This document shows, piece by piece, positions 26,698 to 35,652 of a stretch of 64,000 nucleotides of DNA. Under the pieces are notes generated by a model, which was not told the DNA's origin, did not search any database, and was given only the letters and a program-made list of their open reading frames with translations. The position numbers and the translations under genes were made by a program. Position 1 is the first letter of the stretch. Each line of letters starts with the position of its first letter. Source of the stretch: Paenibacillaceae bacterium (GTDB lineage Bacteria; Bacillota; Bacilli; Paenibacillales; Paenibacillaceae); assembly GCA_004134985.1 (NCBI GenBank), contig REGQ01000021.1:42078-106077 (forward strand), given 5' to 3'.

Positions 26698-28914
26698 CTA
26701 CCCAACAAGCCCCTCCTTCTGCTCTTTCTTCGACATTTGCCTCTGGGCCGTAATCAGCCTATAGTAAATGCCCTTCTTCTCCATCAGCTCGGCGTGGGAG
26801 CCGACCTCGGCAATCTTGCCCTTCTCCAGCACGACCAGTCGATCGGCATTGCGCAGGGTTGACAGCCGATGAGCGATCGCAATCGTCGTCCGCCCTTTCA
26901 TCACCCGCTGGAGCGCTTCCTGGATGACGCCCTCTGTCTCAATATCAAGCGCAGAGGTAGCCTCGTCCAGAATGAGCAGCGGCGGATCATTCAGAATCGC
27001 CCTGGCAATCGCCAGACGCTGGCGCTCGCCACCGGATATATTGTTGCCATTCTCCTCAAGCAGTGTGTCATATCCATCCGGTAGTTTGATGATAAACGAA
27101 TGCGCATTGGCAATGCTGGCCGCCCGGATGACCTCCTCCTCCGTCGCCTCGGGCTTGGAGTAACGGATATTGTCGCTTATCGTTCCCGTGAACAGAAACG
27201 TCTCCTGCAGCACAACACCGATCCGGGAGCGCATATCCTCCTGCTCAATGTCCCGAATATCCACACCATCGATTAGAATTTCACCTTCATTCACATCATA
27301 GAAACGGGACACCAGATTAATCAGCGTCGACTTGCCTGAGCCGGAATGCCCGACAAGACCGATCATCTCCCCTTCCCGAATATCTAAGGATACATCCTTC
27401 AGTACCGGCTCATAGGACTTGTAGCCGAAGTAGACGCCGCGGAACGAAATTGCGCCGCGCATGGCATGCTTCACCGCCTGCTTGGCCTCGAGCACCTCCG
27501 GCTGCTCGTCAATGACCGCGAATACACGATCAATCGATATGAGCGCATTGGCAACCCATCTTGGCATGAACATCATCCAGGCAATCGGTCCAAAAACCAT
27601 CGACGCATACATGCTGAATTTGATCAGCTCGCCGACATTCATCTGATTGTTCAGAATCATATTGCAACCGATCAGCAGCACAAAATACTGGCCAAGCTGT
27701 ATCAGGTAGTTTGTGATCGGGGCCAGCACATTGAACAATGTCTCGCTTTTCATCGTTGCGGCAGCAAATTCACTGTTGTATGTACGAAATTTCCTGATCT
27801 CTACTGCTTCCTTGCCAAATGCCTTGACCACCCGGACGCCGCTCAGCACATCATGCAGAAAGGAGTTGGCCTTGTCATAGATTCTCCACTGCTTGCGGAA
27901 CAGCCTCCCCAGCACATGTTTCCATATATACATGTTCAGATAGGCGACGATCGGAGCAGGCAGCAGGACGACGCAGGCAAGCCGCCAATCTGCGCTGAAC
28001 AGCAGAGCGCTGGCCGCAACCAGCAACATCATTTGGTAAATCGCCGTCGTACACAACTCCTGGATCAATTGCCGAATCCGGTCCGTATCAGCCGTTACCC
28101 GGTTCATAATATCTCCCGCACGCTGGGAGGTCATGAAACCGAGCGATAAACTTTGCGCCTTCTCATACACCATCTTGCGCAGATCGGCGGCAATATTGGA
28201 GCTGACATTCGCCATGACGCGCGCCCTTACAATCGACAATAGCTCCCCGATCACTAGCCCGCCAATCATCGCCGCTATCGCGAAGTAGAACAGCTTCATG
28301 CTTGGGCTTTGCCCTTCAAGGGGCTGCAGGGCGCCGTTAATCAAGATTTCCTGGAAATACGGCCCGGCAAGCGCAATGACGGAAGCGGCAATCATCACGA
28401 GCAGCCCAGTCATCAGCGGCTTCCAGTGCGATTTCGAGATGCCGATCAGCTTCTTGAACGCCTCGGCCTTGCTCATGCATCTTGGGCACACGCGTGTCCC
28501 CGCCACAAGCCGCCCGCCGCACTTGAAACAGGCAGCCTCCTCTTCATTGTTGAAAATGCGAATCTTGCGCCCCGCCGATTTATCGTTCAGCACCTGTGCG
28601 ACATAGCCGAAACGGGCGGCATGCTCCATTGTCGAGCGGACGAGGACACGTTTTCCCTGCTCATCCGCGGTCTCCAGGACGACGTTACCGATTAACGGAA
28701 TGACCTTGTATTCCCATGAATCGGCAATGACGCCGATTTCCTTCGCTTCCCCGTTCTCAACGTAAGCCCACTTATCCTTTCCGACCACCAGGAAGCCAGC
28801 TGCCCGGTAGCCGAGCAGTGACAGATTAGCCGGGACACAATATTCAACTTCTGTTCCAACAGCCTGCACAGCAGCCAGTCGATCCTGCTCCGCAAGTTGA
28901 AAATTCAAATTCAT
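26698..28914 (-). CDS. ABC exporter half-transporter with N-terminal zinc ribbon
   Basis: A fused membrane-ATPase half-transporter, 738 residues. Residues about 1-125 form a soluble sensor-like domain, then a zinc ribbon CFKCGG-x9-CPRCM (about 134-150). Six helices follow (about 165-460) and then an ATPase with Walker A GHSGSGKST, signature ISGGERQR and Walker B LLILDEATSALD. It pairs with the 777-residue half-transporter of the same layout, so the exporter is probably a heterodimer. The ATG has AAAGGAGATGG upstream. Similar ABC proteins with a DUF1854 partner have been annotated near cyanophycin genes in other bacteria, but none of those genes is here. The substrate is unknown. Confidence 0.88.
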   Translation of the reverse strand: MNLNFQLAEQDRLAAVQAVGTEVEYCVPANLSLLGYRAAGFLVVGKDKWAYVENGEAKEIGVIADSWEYKVIPLIGNVVLETADEQGKRVLVRSTMEHAARFGYVAQVLNDKSAGRKIRIFNNEEEAACFKCGGRLVAGTRVCPRCMSKAEAFKKLIGISKSHWKPLMTGLLVMIAASVIALAGPYFQEILINGALQPLEGQSPSMKLFYFAIAAMIGGLVIGELLSIVRARVMANVSSNIAADLRKMVYEKAQSLSLGFMTSQRAGDIMNRVTADTDRIRQLIQELCTTAIYQMMLLVAASALLFSADWRLACVVLLPAPIVAYLNMYIWKHVLGRLFRKQWRIYDKANSFLHDVLSGVRVVKAFGKEAVEIRKFRTYNSEFAAATMKSETLFNVLAPITNYLIQLGQYFVLLIGCNMILNNQMNVGELIKFSMYASMVFGPIAWMMFMPRWVANALISIDRVFAVIDEQPEVLEAKQAVKHAMRGAISFRGVYFGYKSYEPVLKDVSLDIREGEMIGLVGHSGSGKSTLINLVSRFYDVNEGEILIDGVDIRDIEQEDMRSRIGVVLQETFLFTGTISDNIRYSKPEATEEEVIRAASIANAHSFIIKLPDGYDTLLEENGNNISGGERQRLAIARAILNDPPLLILDEATSALDIETEGVIQEALQRVMKGRTTIAIAHRLSTLRNADRLVVLEKGKIAEVGSHAELMEKKGIYYRLITAQRQMSKKEQKEGLVG

Positions 28915-29043
28915 CGGCTTCTACCATCTCCTTTATAGCTAGACGCCAGGTAGCAACGCCGTGAAACGGACCTCCGAATGAGGAAGCCGGGCAATTTGCT
29001 TCTTTTGCATCATTTCACACCCTGCCTTCAACAACTGCATCTG

Positions 29044-29607
29044 CTACATGCACATTTCCACCATCCGGTACTCCTTGTCAGTCAGCCGGTTCATATCCGG
29101 GATCACGAAGCGGTTGCCGTCCACATCCGTTACAAGCAGCCGGACCGGGGTGACCAGCTTCGCATTCCCGCCGCCACTCCTAACCGTGAACCGGCATAGC
29201 CCCGCAGTCGTCTCCGCCTCCCAGTAAGAATAGCCGAACTCCTCCTTGACGGCGATGATTTGCTCGATCTCCGGAGTAAAATAGCGAATTTGCAGCTGCT
29301 CCTCCAGCAGTTGCGCCACAGCTTCTGGAAAATCATCGAGGCTGTGAATCATCCCGATCTCCTTATTCTCGGCTGTCCGAACGGACAGGTACATCCGCTT
29401 GTTCGTATGGGGAAAGGAGCAGTGCACATAGACGACCGGATGCAACTCGTCCCCAACCGTAACCGACAGCATATCGCCTTCGGTTTTGCGAAATTCCGCA
29501 TTATCCTTCGTCAAATAATGAATGTCCGCCGCATCCGACAGCGAGCCTGCCGTAATCTCCGCCGCTGCGCTCTCCACATCTTCCTTTTCCGTTGTCGCCG
29601 AAATCAT
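29044..29607 (-). CDS. DUF1854 protein, partner of the ABC exporter
   Basis: A 187-residue soluble protein of the DUF1854 type. Visible family traits are an early segment about nucleotide-loop length (LYLSVRTAENKEIGMIHSL), then LEEQLQIRYFTPEIEQI, a W-containing strand (YSYWEAETTAGLCRFTV) and VTDVDGNRFVIPDM. Function is not established. The ATG overlaps the stop of the upstream half-transporter by four bases, and the second half-transporter lies 129 bases downstream. It is therefore probably a stoichiometric or regulatory subunit. Confidence 0.75.
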   Translation of the reverse strand: MISATTEKEDVESAAAEITAGSLSDAADIHYLTKDNAEFRKTEGDMLSVTVGDELHPVVYVHCSFPHTNKRMYLSVRTAENKEIGMIHSLDDFPEAVAQLLEEQLQIRYFTPEIEQIIAVKEEFGYSYWEAETTAGLCRFTVRSGGGNAKLVTPVRLLVTDVDGNRFVIPDMNRLTDKEYRMVEMCM

Positions 29608-31937
29608 GCCGAAATCACCTCATTCATTTTCAATGCCTCGTCATGCTTCTTAACTAATTTGTAGTAAGCCCCTTCAGCGCTCATGAGCGACTCATGGGTT
29701 CCTTCCTCCACGATGCTGCCTTGATCCATAACGACCAAATAATCGGCATTCCGAAGCGTGGAGAGACGGTGCGCGATCGCAATCGTCGTACGTCCCTTAA
29801 TAAGCTTATCCAACGCCTCTTGAATTTGCATCTCGGTCTCCGTATCCAGCGAAGCAGTCGCTTCATCAAGAATCAGCACCTTCGGATTGTGCAGAATCGC
29901 GCGCGCAATGGACAGCCGCTGCTTTTCTCCGCCCGACAGATTGTAGCCGCCGGTTCCGACCAGCGTATCATAGCCGTCTGGCAGCTTCTCGATAAAATCA
30001 TGGGCGTTGGCGATTTTCGCCGCATGAATAATGTCCATCACACTGCAATCGGGGTTGGCGTACGCGATATTTTCGGCAATGCTGCCCGAGAAAACGTACA
30101 CATCCTGAGATACAATTCCGATATTGGAGCGCAACGATTCCGCGGCCAAATCTTTCACATTGACCCCGTCAATGGTAATTTCGCCGCCATTCACATCGTA
30201 CAGTCGGGAAATCAGGTTGACGAGCGTCGACTTGCCCGCACCGGAATGCCCGACAACGCCAAGCATCTGTCCTGCTTTCACCTGCAGGGTAACATTCTTC
30301 AAGATCGATTTGTTCGGCTCGTAGCCAAATACAACATTGGATACTTGAATCTCACCCCTCATGACCGGCATTCGGATGGCGTCCTCCTTCTCCTTCACAT
30401 CGGGATTGGCATCCTGAATTTCAAAAATCCGCTGCGACGCTGTCATGCAATGCGACCACCAGCCGACGATATTGTTCATAAACTCTACGGGGCCATATAA
30501 CATATACATATAATTGACAAAGGTCAATACAAGCCCGAACGAAATCTCGCCCCCGAGGATCATCCAACCCCCGAACGCCCAGATGATCATGCCGCCCATT
30601 TGCGTCAGCACGTTGAGCACAGGAAAGATCGTTCCGCTCAGCCGGTTGTAATTCTGCTCCGTGCCGGAGAAATTCACATTCGCCCGCTGAAACCGTTCGA
30701 TCTCCTTATGCTCCATGCCGAATGCCTTGACAACCCGGACCCCTTTGATCGAATCACTAATAATTGCGTTCATAGCTGACACCCGGCGGTGCCTGCGCCA
30801 TGACAGACGCCACAGCTTGGGGAACACCTTCCGCACCAGCAGCACGACAATCGGCAGCGGCAGAAAACATAGCAGGGTGAGCTTCCAGTCCAGCACCAGC
30901 AGAATGACGGTAATACCGATAATATTCATTGCATTCACGATAAAGTACGAAAGCCCATCAATGAAAAAGTTCTGCAGCTCAGCCGAATCATTATTGACTC
31001 TGGTCATGAGCTGTCCGGTCTGCTTCCGCTGGAAGAAGTTAAGCGACAAGCGCTGCATCGCGGAGAAAATGACCGACTTTAAATCGAATACAATATTGGC
31101 GGCCATCTTCGCATTAATGATTCCGAATAAAACGCCAAATACGAGCGACAAGGTGCGGAAGGCAATGACCAGCAAGATAACGAGTCCAATCTGCCCTGCA
31201 AAATACCCCTCGCCTTTAAGCGCCTGATCAAACAAAGCCGTTCCCGTCAAATAAGGGATGACAAGTCCGGTCGCCGAATTCAGCAGCATCAGCACAATGA
31301 CGAGCAGCACCGAGGCTTTATACGGCTTAGCAAAAGACAACAGCCGGACGAACAGCGCGCTTTTCTTCATGCACTTCGGGCAAATCTCCCTGCCTTCTTC
31401 CGGGTAAATTCTCCCGCACTTGGGACAGGAGGCGTTAGACCCTTCATCCTCCAGCAGCTCGCTGTCGATCTCCTCCTGCTGCTTCAGCTTCGCAAAGATT
31501 GCCGCAAGCCTGGACGCCTTGCTCATGAGTCCATTGGTAAACGCCGCGATCATTCGCTCCTGCGGAGCCTTCATCACCAGCATGCCTGAGGCAACAAGAC
31601 TTGCAATGGAAACGGATTCAATTTCCTCAATTTGCAGCGTCTGGACCGACCATTGTCCAGCACCCTGTGCGTCTTGCTTCTTATCTTCTTTTACGGGAAT
31701 CGCATAGCCCTTATACGTTTTCTCCCGGCTTGGTTTCTTGAGACTTGTTGCGATAAGCAGTTGATGTCTGCTCAAGGCAATGTAGGTATCGAGAAAATGC
31801 CCATCGGTCGTAAGGTCACATGTCATCTCGAACAGAATATCCCGCTCTGTCCAGCCCTGCTGCTTCAACAAGTTTAATTTGTCATTTGTATGAATAAGCA
31901 TCACTCCATAGACAATATACACCAACAAATCTTGCAT
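29604..31937 (-). CDS. ABC exporter half-transporter with N-terminal zinc ribbon (larger subunit)
   Basis: The first gene of the exporter operon, 777 residues. It has an N-terminal cytosolic domain (about 1-165), a zinc ribbon CPKCGRIYPEEGREICPKCM (about 170-189), six membrane helices (about 200-500) and an ATPase with Walker A GHSGAGKST, signature LSGGEKQR and Walker B VLILDEATASLD. The Glu after the Walker B Asp is present in both subunits, so both sites look competent, unlike many heterodimeric exporters. The 31937 start has only a weak GAGAG site; an in-frame ATG 12 codons later is an alternative. Confidence 0.87.
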   Translation of the reverse strand: MQDLLVYIVYGVMLIHTNDKLNLLKQQGWTERDILFEMTCDLTTDGHFLDTYIALSRHQLLIATSLKKPSREKTYKGYAIPVKEDKKQDAQGAGQWSVQTLQIEEIESVSIASLVASGMLVMKAPQERMIAAFTNGLMSKASRLAAIFAKLKQQEEIDSELLEDEGSNASCPKCGRIYPEEGREICPKCMKKSALFVRLLSFAKPYKASVLLVIVLMLLNSATGLVIPYLTGTALFDQALKGEGYFAGQIGLVILLVIAFRTLSLVFGVLFGIINAKMAANIVFDLKSVIFSAMQRLSLNFFQRKQTGQLMTRVNNDSAELQNFFIDGLSYFIVNAMNIIGITVILLVLDWKLTLLCFLPLPIVVLLVRKVFPKLWRLSWRRHRRVSAMNAIISDSIKGVRVVKAFGMEHKEIERFQRANVNFSGTEQNYNRLSGTIFPVLNVLTQMGGMIIWAFGGWMILGGEISFGLVLTFVNYMYMLYGPVEFMNNIVGWWSHCMTASQRIFEIQDANPDVKEKEDAIRMPVMRGEIQVSNVVFGYEPNKSILKNVTLQVKAGQMLGVVGHSGAGKSTLVNLISRLYDVNGGEITIDGVNVKDLAAESLRSNIGIVSQDVYVFSGSIAENIAYANPDCSVMDIIHAAKIANAHDFIEKLPDGYDTLVGTGGYNLSGGEKQRLSIARAILHNPKVLILDEATASLDTETEMQIQEALDKLIKGRTTIAIAHRLSTLRNADYLVVMDQGSIVEEGTHESLMSAEGAYYKLVKKHDEALKMNEVISA

Positions 31938-32386
31938 TTACTATTACTCTCTTTTTTAGCAATAATTGAATCTTATGTTCCTTTCCCTTATTTGTCAACC
32001 TCAACATCGCATAACAACAAAGAATCAAGTGCGGCCATGTCTTCTCAAGAACTTACCACCAGTCACCTACGGCAAACCGTTTCCACTCCCCATCCTCTTC
32101 CAACCCATTGCCTATGTAGTGGCTTTCATAAATATACACCATGTTGCCCTCCAACGACTCTTGTGTGTAATGGTTCTGGTTACAAACCTATCGCTCTTGG
32201 GCAAATCATCTTTATTCGCCCCCCTTTTCTTGCTATCCGCAAAACTTTGTGGCACACTGTAAATAACACATAACATACAATAAACAAGTGGCAAAGCATG
32301 CCCCGCTTCCTTTCTACATCAGAGAGGAGTCGGGGCTTTTTATGCTTGTAAGGAGGAAAGAACATGAAAAGGCGAGGAGGAAGGAA
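31938..32386. other. Intergenic region with plus-strand terminator or attenuator
   Basis: No gene is recognised. The notable element is the hairpin at 32300-32343. Just after it, AAGGAGG precedes ATG 32364, which opens a 22-codon frame overlapping the start of the next gene in a different frame. Confidence 0.45.
32300..32343 (+). terminator. Terminator/attenuator hairpin before the nuclease-like gene
   Basis: GCCCCG pairs with CGGGGC and inner TTCCT with AGGA, followed by TTTTT. No plus-strand gene lies upstream for over 5 kb, so it may act in the leader of the following gene. Confidence 0.7.
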
Positions 32387-33070
32387 ATGGGGTTTCAGAT
32401 TGAACACGACAGATGGACAAGTGATCATCTAAAAGGAAGAAGAGGGGATCGACTCGATGCTCTAAAACGCGACCATGGCTACGGAAATCGAATGTTCGTT
32501 GAGCAAATCTGGTGGCCGCTTGTCGGCCATTTTCACGGCTTGCACCCTGAATATGAGGTCAAGGACTGGCGGGGGCGGTCCTATTTTGTAGATTTCATGT
32601 GGATTGTAGGAGCCGTCCGAATAATATTTGAAATTATGGACTTTGGCTCTCATGGCACAGACCGGACCAAGTATCGAAGGGACTTGAACCGGGGGCTTTT
32701 TCTACAGGCGCAGGACTGTTCAGTCTACTATATCTCGCTGGATGAATTGAAGGAGAATTCCTCGTTCATTCTCTCCATATTGCGGAACATCCTATCCCCT
32801 TATTTGTTGGCTGAGTCTGCAGTTAACACAACAGTTCGAAAACCTTACTCAAAAATCGAACGAGACTTGATGCGAGCAGCCATTCGCCATAATCGTGTCA
32901 TTCGTCCTGCCGAGGCAGCAAAAGAACTGGAGCTGCATACGATGACGGTCATAAAGTACTGCCGCATACTGGTGGATAAAGGAAAGTTCCGAGCTGTAGC
33001 AAGAGGCGTGTCTGGACGGGTCATTTACTATGAATATGTGGGTTCCATCCAAAGTCCGGATTTGGTTTAA
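32387..33070 (+). CDS. Nuclease-fold-like protein with C-terminal HTH, unknown function
   Basis: A 227-residue protein starting at the ATG at 32387, where GGAGG lies six bases upstream and MGFQIEHDRWTSDHLK matches the usual start of a Paenibacillus/Bacillus family I recall. The N-terminal half resembles DUF559/VSR-type endonuclease domains: the WRGRSYFVDFMW strand, then IIFEIMDFGSHGTD, then a later hydrophobic strand VYYISLDEL. The Asp and Glu could be metal ligands, but IMDF replaces the IDGF of relatives, so activity is uncertain. Residues about 165-215 look like a winged helix (RPAEAAKELELHTMTVIKYC). It stands alone; the repeat block begins right after its stop. Confidence 0.65.
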   Translation: MGFQIEHDRWTSDHLKGRRGDRLDALKRDHGYGNRMFVEQIWWPLVGHFHGLHPEYEVKDWRGRSYFVDFMWIVGAVRIIFEIMDFGSHGTDRTKYRRDLNRGLFLQAQDCSVYYISLDELKENSSFILSILRNILSPYLLAESAVNTTVRKPYSKIERDLMRAAIRHNRVIRPAEAAKELELHTMTVIKYCRILVDKGKFRAVARGVSGRVIYYEYVGSIQSPDLV

Positions 33071-33103
33071 TTGTTCGAGCGCTGACGTCTAGTGTTTGAA
33101 CCT

Positions 33104-33215
33104 TTGGTTGGTGCGATTTGTGTGAGACGTGTTATTCGTGTGATTCGTGTAATTCGTGCGTTGTTTGATTGGTGCCGGTCGTGCGATTGGTGCGGGTCGT
33201 GCGATTTATGTGATT
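33104..33215. repeat. Degenerate short tandem repeat (GTGYGATTYGT-like)
   Basis: About ten tandem, imperfect 9-11 bp units based on gtgcgattcgt / gtgtgattcgt follow the stop of the nuclease-like gene. Confidence 0.8.
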
Positions 33216-33390
33216 GTATATGAATTTTCATACAGATTTTCGCCCTAACAGAAAAAATTGCTGATTCTATATGAAAAATCATATAGAATTAATCATTCGG
33301 CGATGATTTCGTCTATTCTATATGAAAAATCATATAGAATTGATCATTTTTCATAAATTTCTACTATTCTATATGAAAAATCATATAGAT
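33213..33390. repeat. Four palindromic units at exact 51-base spacing
   Basis: Palindromes begin at 33213, 33264, 33315 and 33366. The middle two are perfect: arms ATTCTATATGA and TCATATAGAAT around AAAA. The first and last are slightly decayed. The 25-base linkers are related in part (TxATCATT at the start, ATTTC near the end), so this is a tandem repeat, not unique-spacer CRISPR. Confidence 0.85.
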
Positions 33391-33537
33391 TATCAGGTAT
33401 GTTCTCAGGGAATAGAGGACGCAAACTGTCCAGCAGCAGTTAATCTCCGGCAGAATGTTCATCCATCACATCCGCTATATAGGTGCGCGAGCCTGGGATT
33501 TGCTGATTGACGGAGAACATTTTCAAAGATGTGGATG

Positions 33538-33635
33538 ACCGGTACCAAAAAGAGATGTCTCCTGACCATCGCTAACCGTCTCAGGCGACTGGCCCAAGGC
33601 AATGGCTCGCTCCGGGCCTCATCTTTGGTACCGGT
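33538..33635. repeat. 12-bp perfect inverted repeat framing a 74-base insert
   Basis: ACCGGTACCAAA (33538-33549) and TTTGGTACCGGT (33624-33635) face each other. AGATG and CATCT near the arms lengthen the possible stem. Confidence 0.75.
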
Positions 33636-33666
33636 GATTTAATTTAAGGTTAAGCCGACCAAGCTG

Positions 33667-34380
33667 ACTCTGTGCGCCTCGCGAGTCCTTCTCCATTTCG
33701 GCGCTTCGCGTGCCTTACTCGTTCTCTGTGCGCTTCGCGTTCCTTACTCGTTCTCTGTGCGCCTCGCGAGTCCTTCTCCATCTCAGGTGCTTCGCGTGCC
33801 TTACTCGTTCTCTGTGCGCCTCGTGAGTCCTTCTCCATCTCGGCGCTTCGCGTGCCTTACTACGTTCTCTGTGCGCCTCGCGAGTCCTTCTCCATTTCGG
33901 CGCTTCGCGTGCCTTACTGGTTCTCTGTGCGCCTCGCGAGTCCTTCTCCATTTCGGCGCTTCGCGTTCCTTACTCGTTCTCTGTGCGCCTCGCGAGTCCT
34001 TCTCCATCTCGGCGCTTCGCGTGCCTTACTCGTTCTCTGTGCGCCTCGCGAGTCCTTCTCCATCTCAGGTGCTTCGCGAGCCTTACTCGTTCTCTGTGCG
34101 CCTCGCGAGTCCTTCTCCATCTCAGGTGCTTCGCGAGCCCTACTCGTTCTCTGTGCGCCTCGCGAGTCCTTCTCCATCTCGGCGCTTCGCGTGCCTTATT
34201 GGTTCTCTGGCGCTTCGCGTGCCTTACTCGTTCTCTCTGCGCCTCGCGAGTCCTTCTCCATCTCGGCGCCTCGCGTGCCTTACTCGTTCTCTCTGCGCCT
34301 CGCGAGTCCTTCTCCATCTCGGCGCTTCGCGTGCCTTACTCGTTCTCTGTGCGCTTCGCGAGTCCTACTCGATCTCGATG
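33667..34380. repeat. GC-rich 56/57-bp tandem repeat, about 12 units, built of 28-bp halves
   Basis: Each unit joins a half of the type TGCGCCTCGCGAGTCCTTCT to a half of the type GGCGCTTCGCGTGCCTTACT; the halves align with each other, so the unit is a dimer of a 28-bp ancestor. Extra half-units occur near 33728 and 34205. Because 56 is not a multiple of three, all six frames stay open by chance; I do not consider it coding. The last unit runs into the 3' end of the gene at 34365. Confidence 0.88.
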
Positions 34381-34781
34381 CCTGCTGATTTCATCGGTTC
34401 CAGAACCTCTGGCTGACACATGCTTGCATAGAAAACCGACTTTAAACGAGTTAAATGCTCAAAGCCATCGACCGAAACGACGTCAAATAAATCATCCTCA
34501 CCATCCCAGTCGGGCTGAATGATATGGTAGATTTCATTACCGCCATCAAAAGACAGTTCCGTAACTGTGTCTAAATCACGCTGCTTTAACGGCAGAGAAG
34601 CGAAAAAAACCAGCAACTCCTCGATCGGCCCAGCGCCTGTATACCACTCGTATTTGCTTGTATGCTGCTCCTTCAAACGCTCTAACTCTGCTTTAAAGCT
34701 GGGCTGCTGCTCCAACATAGCGTCGATAACAATCAACTTAAAGTTAAAGTCTTTAAAAATGCCTGTGTGGTCTACATGCAT
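34365..34781 (-). CDS. Hypothetical protein, DUF6892-like
   Basis: A 138-residue cytoplasmic protein of unknown function. The start FKDFNFKLIVIDAML and the acidic middle DWDGEDDLFDV resemble a small Firmicute family often labelled DUF6892, but I am not certain. The ATG is preceded by GGAG eight bases upstream. Its last codons (GIEIE, stop) lie inside the final unit of the 56-bp repeat, so either the repeat arose from the gene's 3' end or it invaded it. Confidence 0.6.
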   Translation of the reverse strand: MHVDHTGIFKDFNFKLIVIDAMLEQQPSFKAELERLKEQHTSKYEWYTGAGPIEELLVFFASLPLKQRDLDTVTELSFDGGNEIYHIIQPDWDGEDDLFDVVSVDGFEHLTRLKSVFYASMCQPEVLEPMKSAGIEIE

Positions 34782-34806
34782 GTTTCTGTCTCCGTCCTAA
34801 AAGTCA

Positions 34807-34950
34807 TTAGCTGTTTCCCGTAACCTTCCCAGAATGTTCCTTTACTAAATGGATGGCAAATACTTCGACGAAGCTTTTATCCAAATCATCATCCACAGAC
34901 TTACCGACTTCTGCACATCCGACAATATGGTTGTTGCTAGCAATCAAGGC
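34807..34950 (-). pseudogene. GNAT acetyltransferase fragment
   Basis: A 47-codon minus-strand piece reads NNHIVGCAEVGKS and later EVFAIHLVKEHSGKVTG, the beta4 strand and start of the acetyl-CoA loop of GNAT enzymes, then stops at once. The upstream frame is closed by a stop and there is no start or ribosome-binding site. It lies just after the DinB gene. Confidence 0.55.
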
Positions 34951-34969
34951 TGTTTTTTAGCGGTCGTTT

Positions 34970-35497
34970 TTAAAGAGTTTTTAAAGTGTATAAATAATAA
35001 CCATAGTCTGTCGGTGTTCCCGGATGTCCCAATTGCCGAAGCATGGCGGTTACATTACCGCGATGGTACGTTCCGTGGTTCACAAGGTGCTGAATATAAT
35101 CCACACACCGGGCATTGAACGCCCCGGAAGGATAAACAACTTCGATGTCCTCATGCTGTTCAATGAATATCCGAAATCGATCGGCCAGATCGTTCATCAT
35201 CTGACCCAGCTCTTCTATGCGCTTTCCTTCGGTCTCCGCCACTATGGAATCGATCGAGTCTTTCAAGCGCTCCACATATTCAACCGACATGTCAGTGACG
35301 CCACCCGCGACGAAGAATGACAGCCATCCTCGATCAATCACATAAATATGAACCATTGTGTCGAAGATAGTCGGAAATACGCTGACAATCTCCTTTCGGT
35401 ATACTTCCTCTGAAAGCTCCTGTAAATATTCATAAAGCTTTCGGTTCGCCCAAACATGATAATTGAACTGCTGCAATGCATACGTCTTCAAATCCAT
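34970..35497 (-). CDS. DinB-family protein
   Basis: A four-helix-bundle metalloprotein of the DinB/YfiT superfamily, 175 residues. Candidate metal-binding histidines are His50 region (DTMVHIYVIDRGW) and the pair in HLVNHGTYHRGN near residue 140, the usual arrangement. Members include thiol transferases (bacillithiol S-transferase) and DNA-damage-induced proteins of unknown role. The ATG sits close behind AAGGGGAA. No neighbour indicates a pathway. Confidence 0.85.
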   Translation of the reverse strand: MDLKTYALQQFNYHVWANRKLYEYLQELSEEVYRKEIVSVFPTIFDTMVHIYVIDRGWLSFFVAGGVTDMSVEYVERLKDSIDSIVAETEGKRIEELGQMMNDLADRFRIFIEQHEDIEVVYPSGAFNARCVDYIQHLVNHGTYHRGNVTAMLRQLGHPGTPTDYGYYLYTLKTL

Positions 35498-35652
35498 TTC
35501 CCCTTTTCGAATGGGGAACCACGCAGTTTAAGGGCGATTATGCGCTAATCCCCATATAAGTTGGCCCGTCATTGGCGGTTGTTTTCATTTTAAACGCCTC
35601 CTAATAATCATCTGAGTCTATGCTAACACAATAGGGTCGTTTGCGTAACTAC

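Noticed and set aside
33213..33390. CRISPR array (26-base palindromic repeats, 25-base spacers)
   Set aside because: Only four units, the linkers are related to one another, end units are degenerate and no cas gene lies anywhere in the window.
33672..34522. Long Arg/Ser/Leu-rich or Lys/Arg/Glu-rich repeat proteins on both strands
   Set aside because: Open frames occur in all six frames because the 56-bp unit lacks stops and shifts frame each time; no ribosome-binding site or homology.
34849..35118. 89-codon plus-strand frame
   Set aside because: Antisense to the DinB gene and to the GNAT fragment, without a site or homology.
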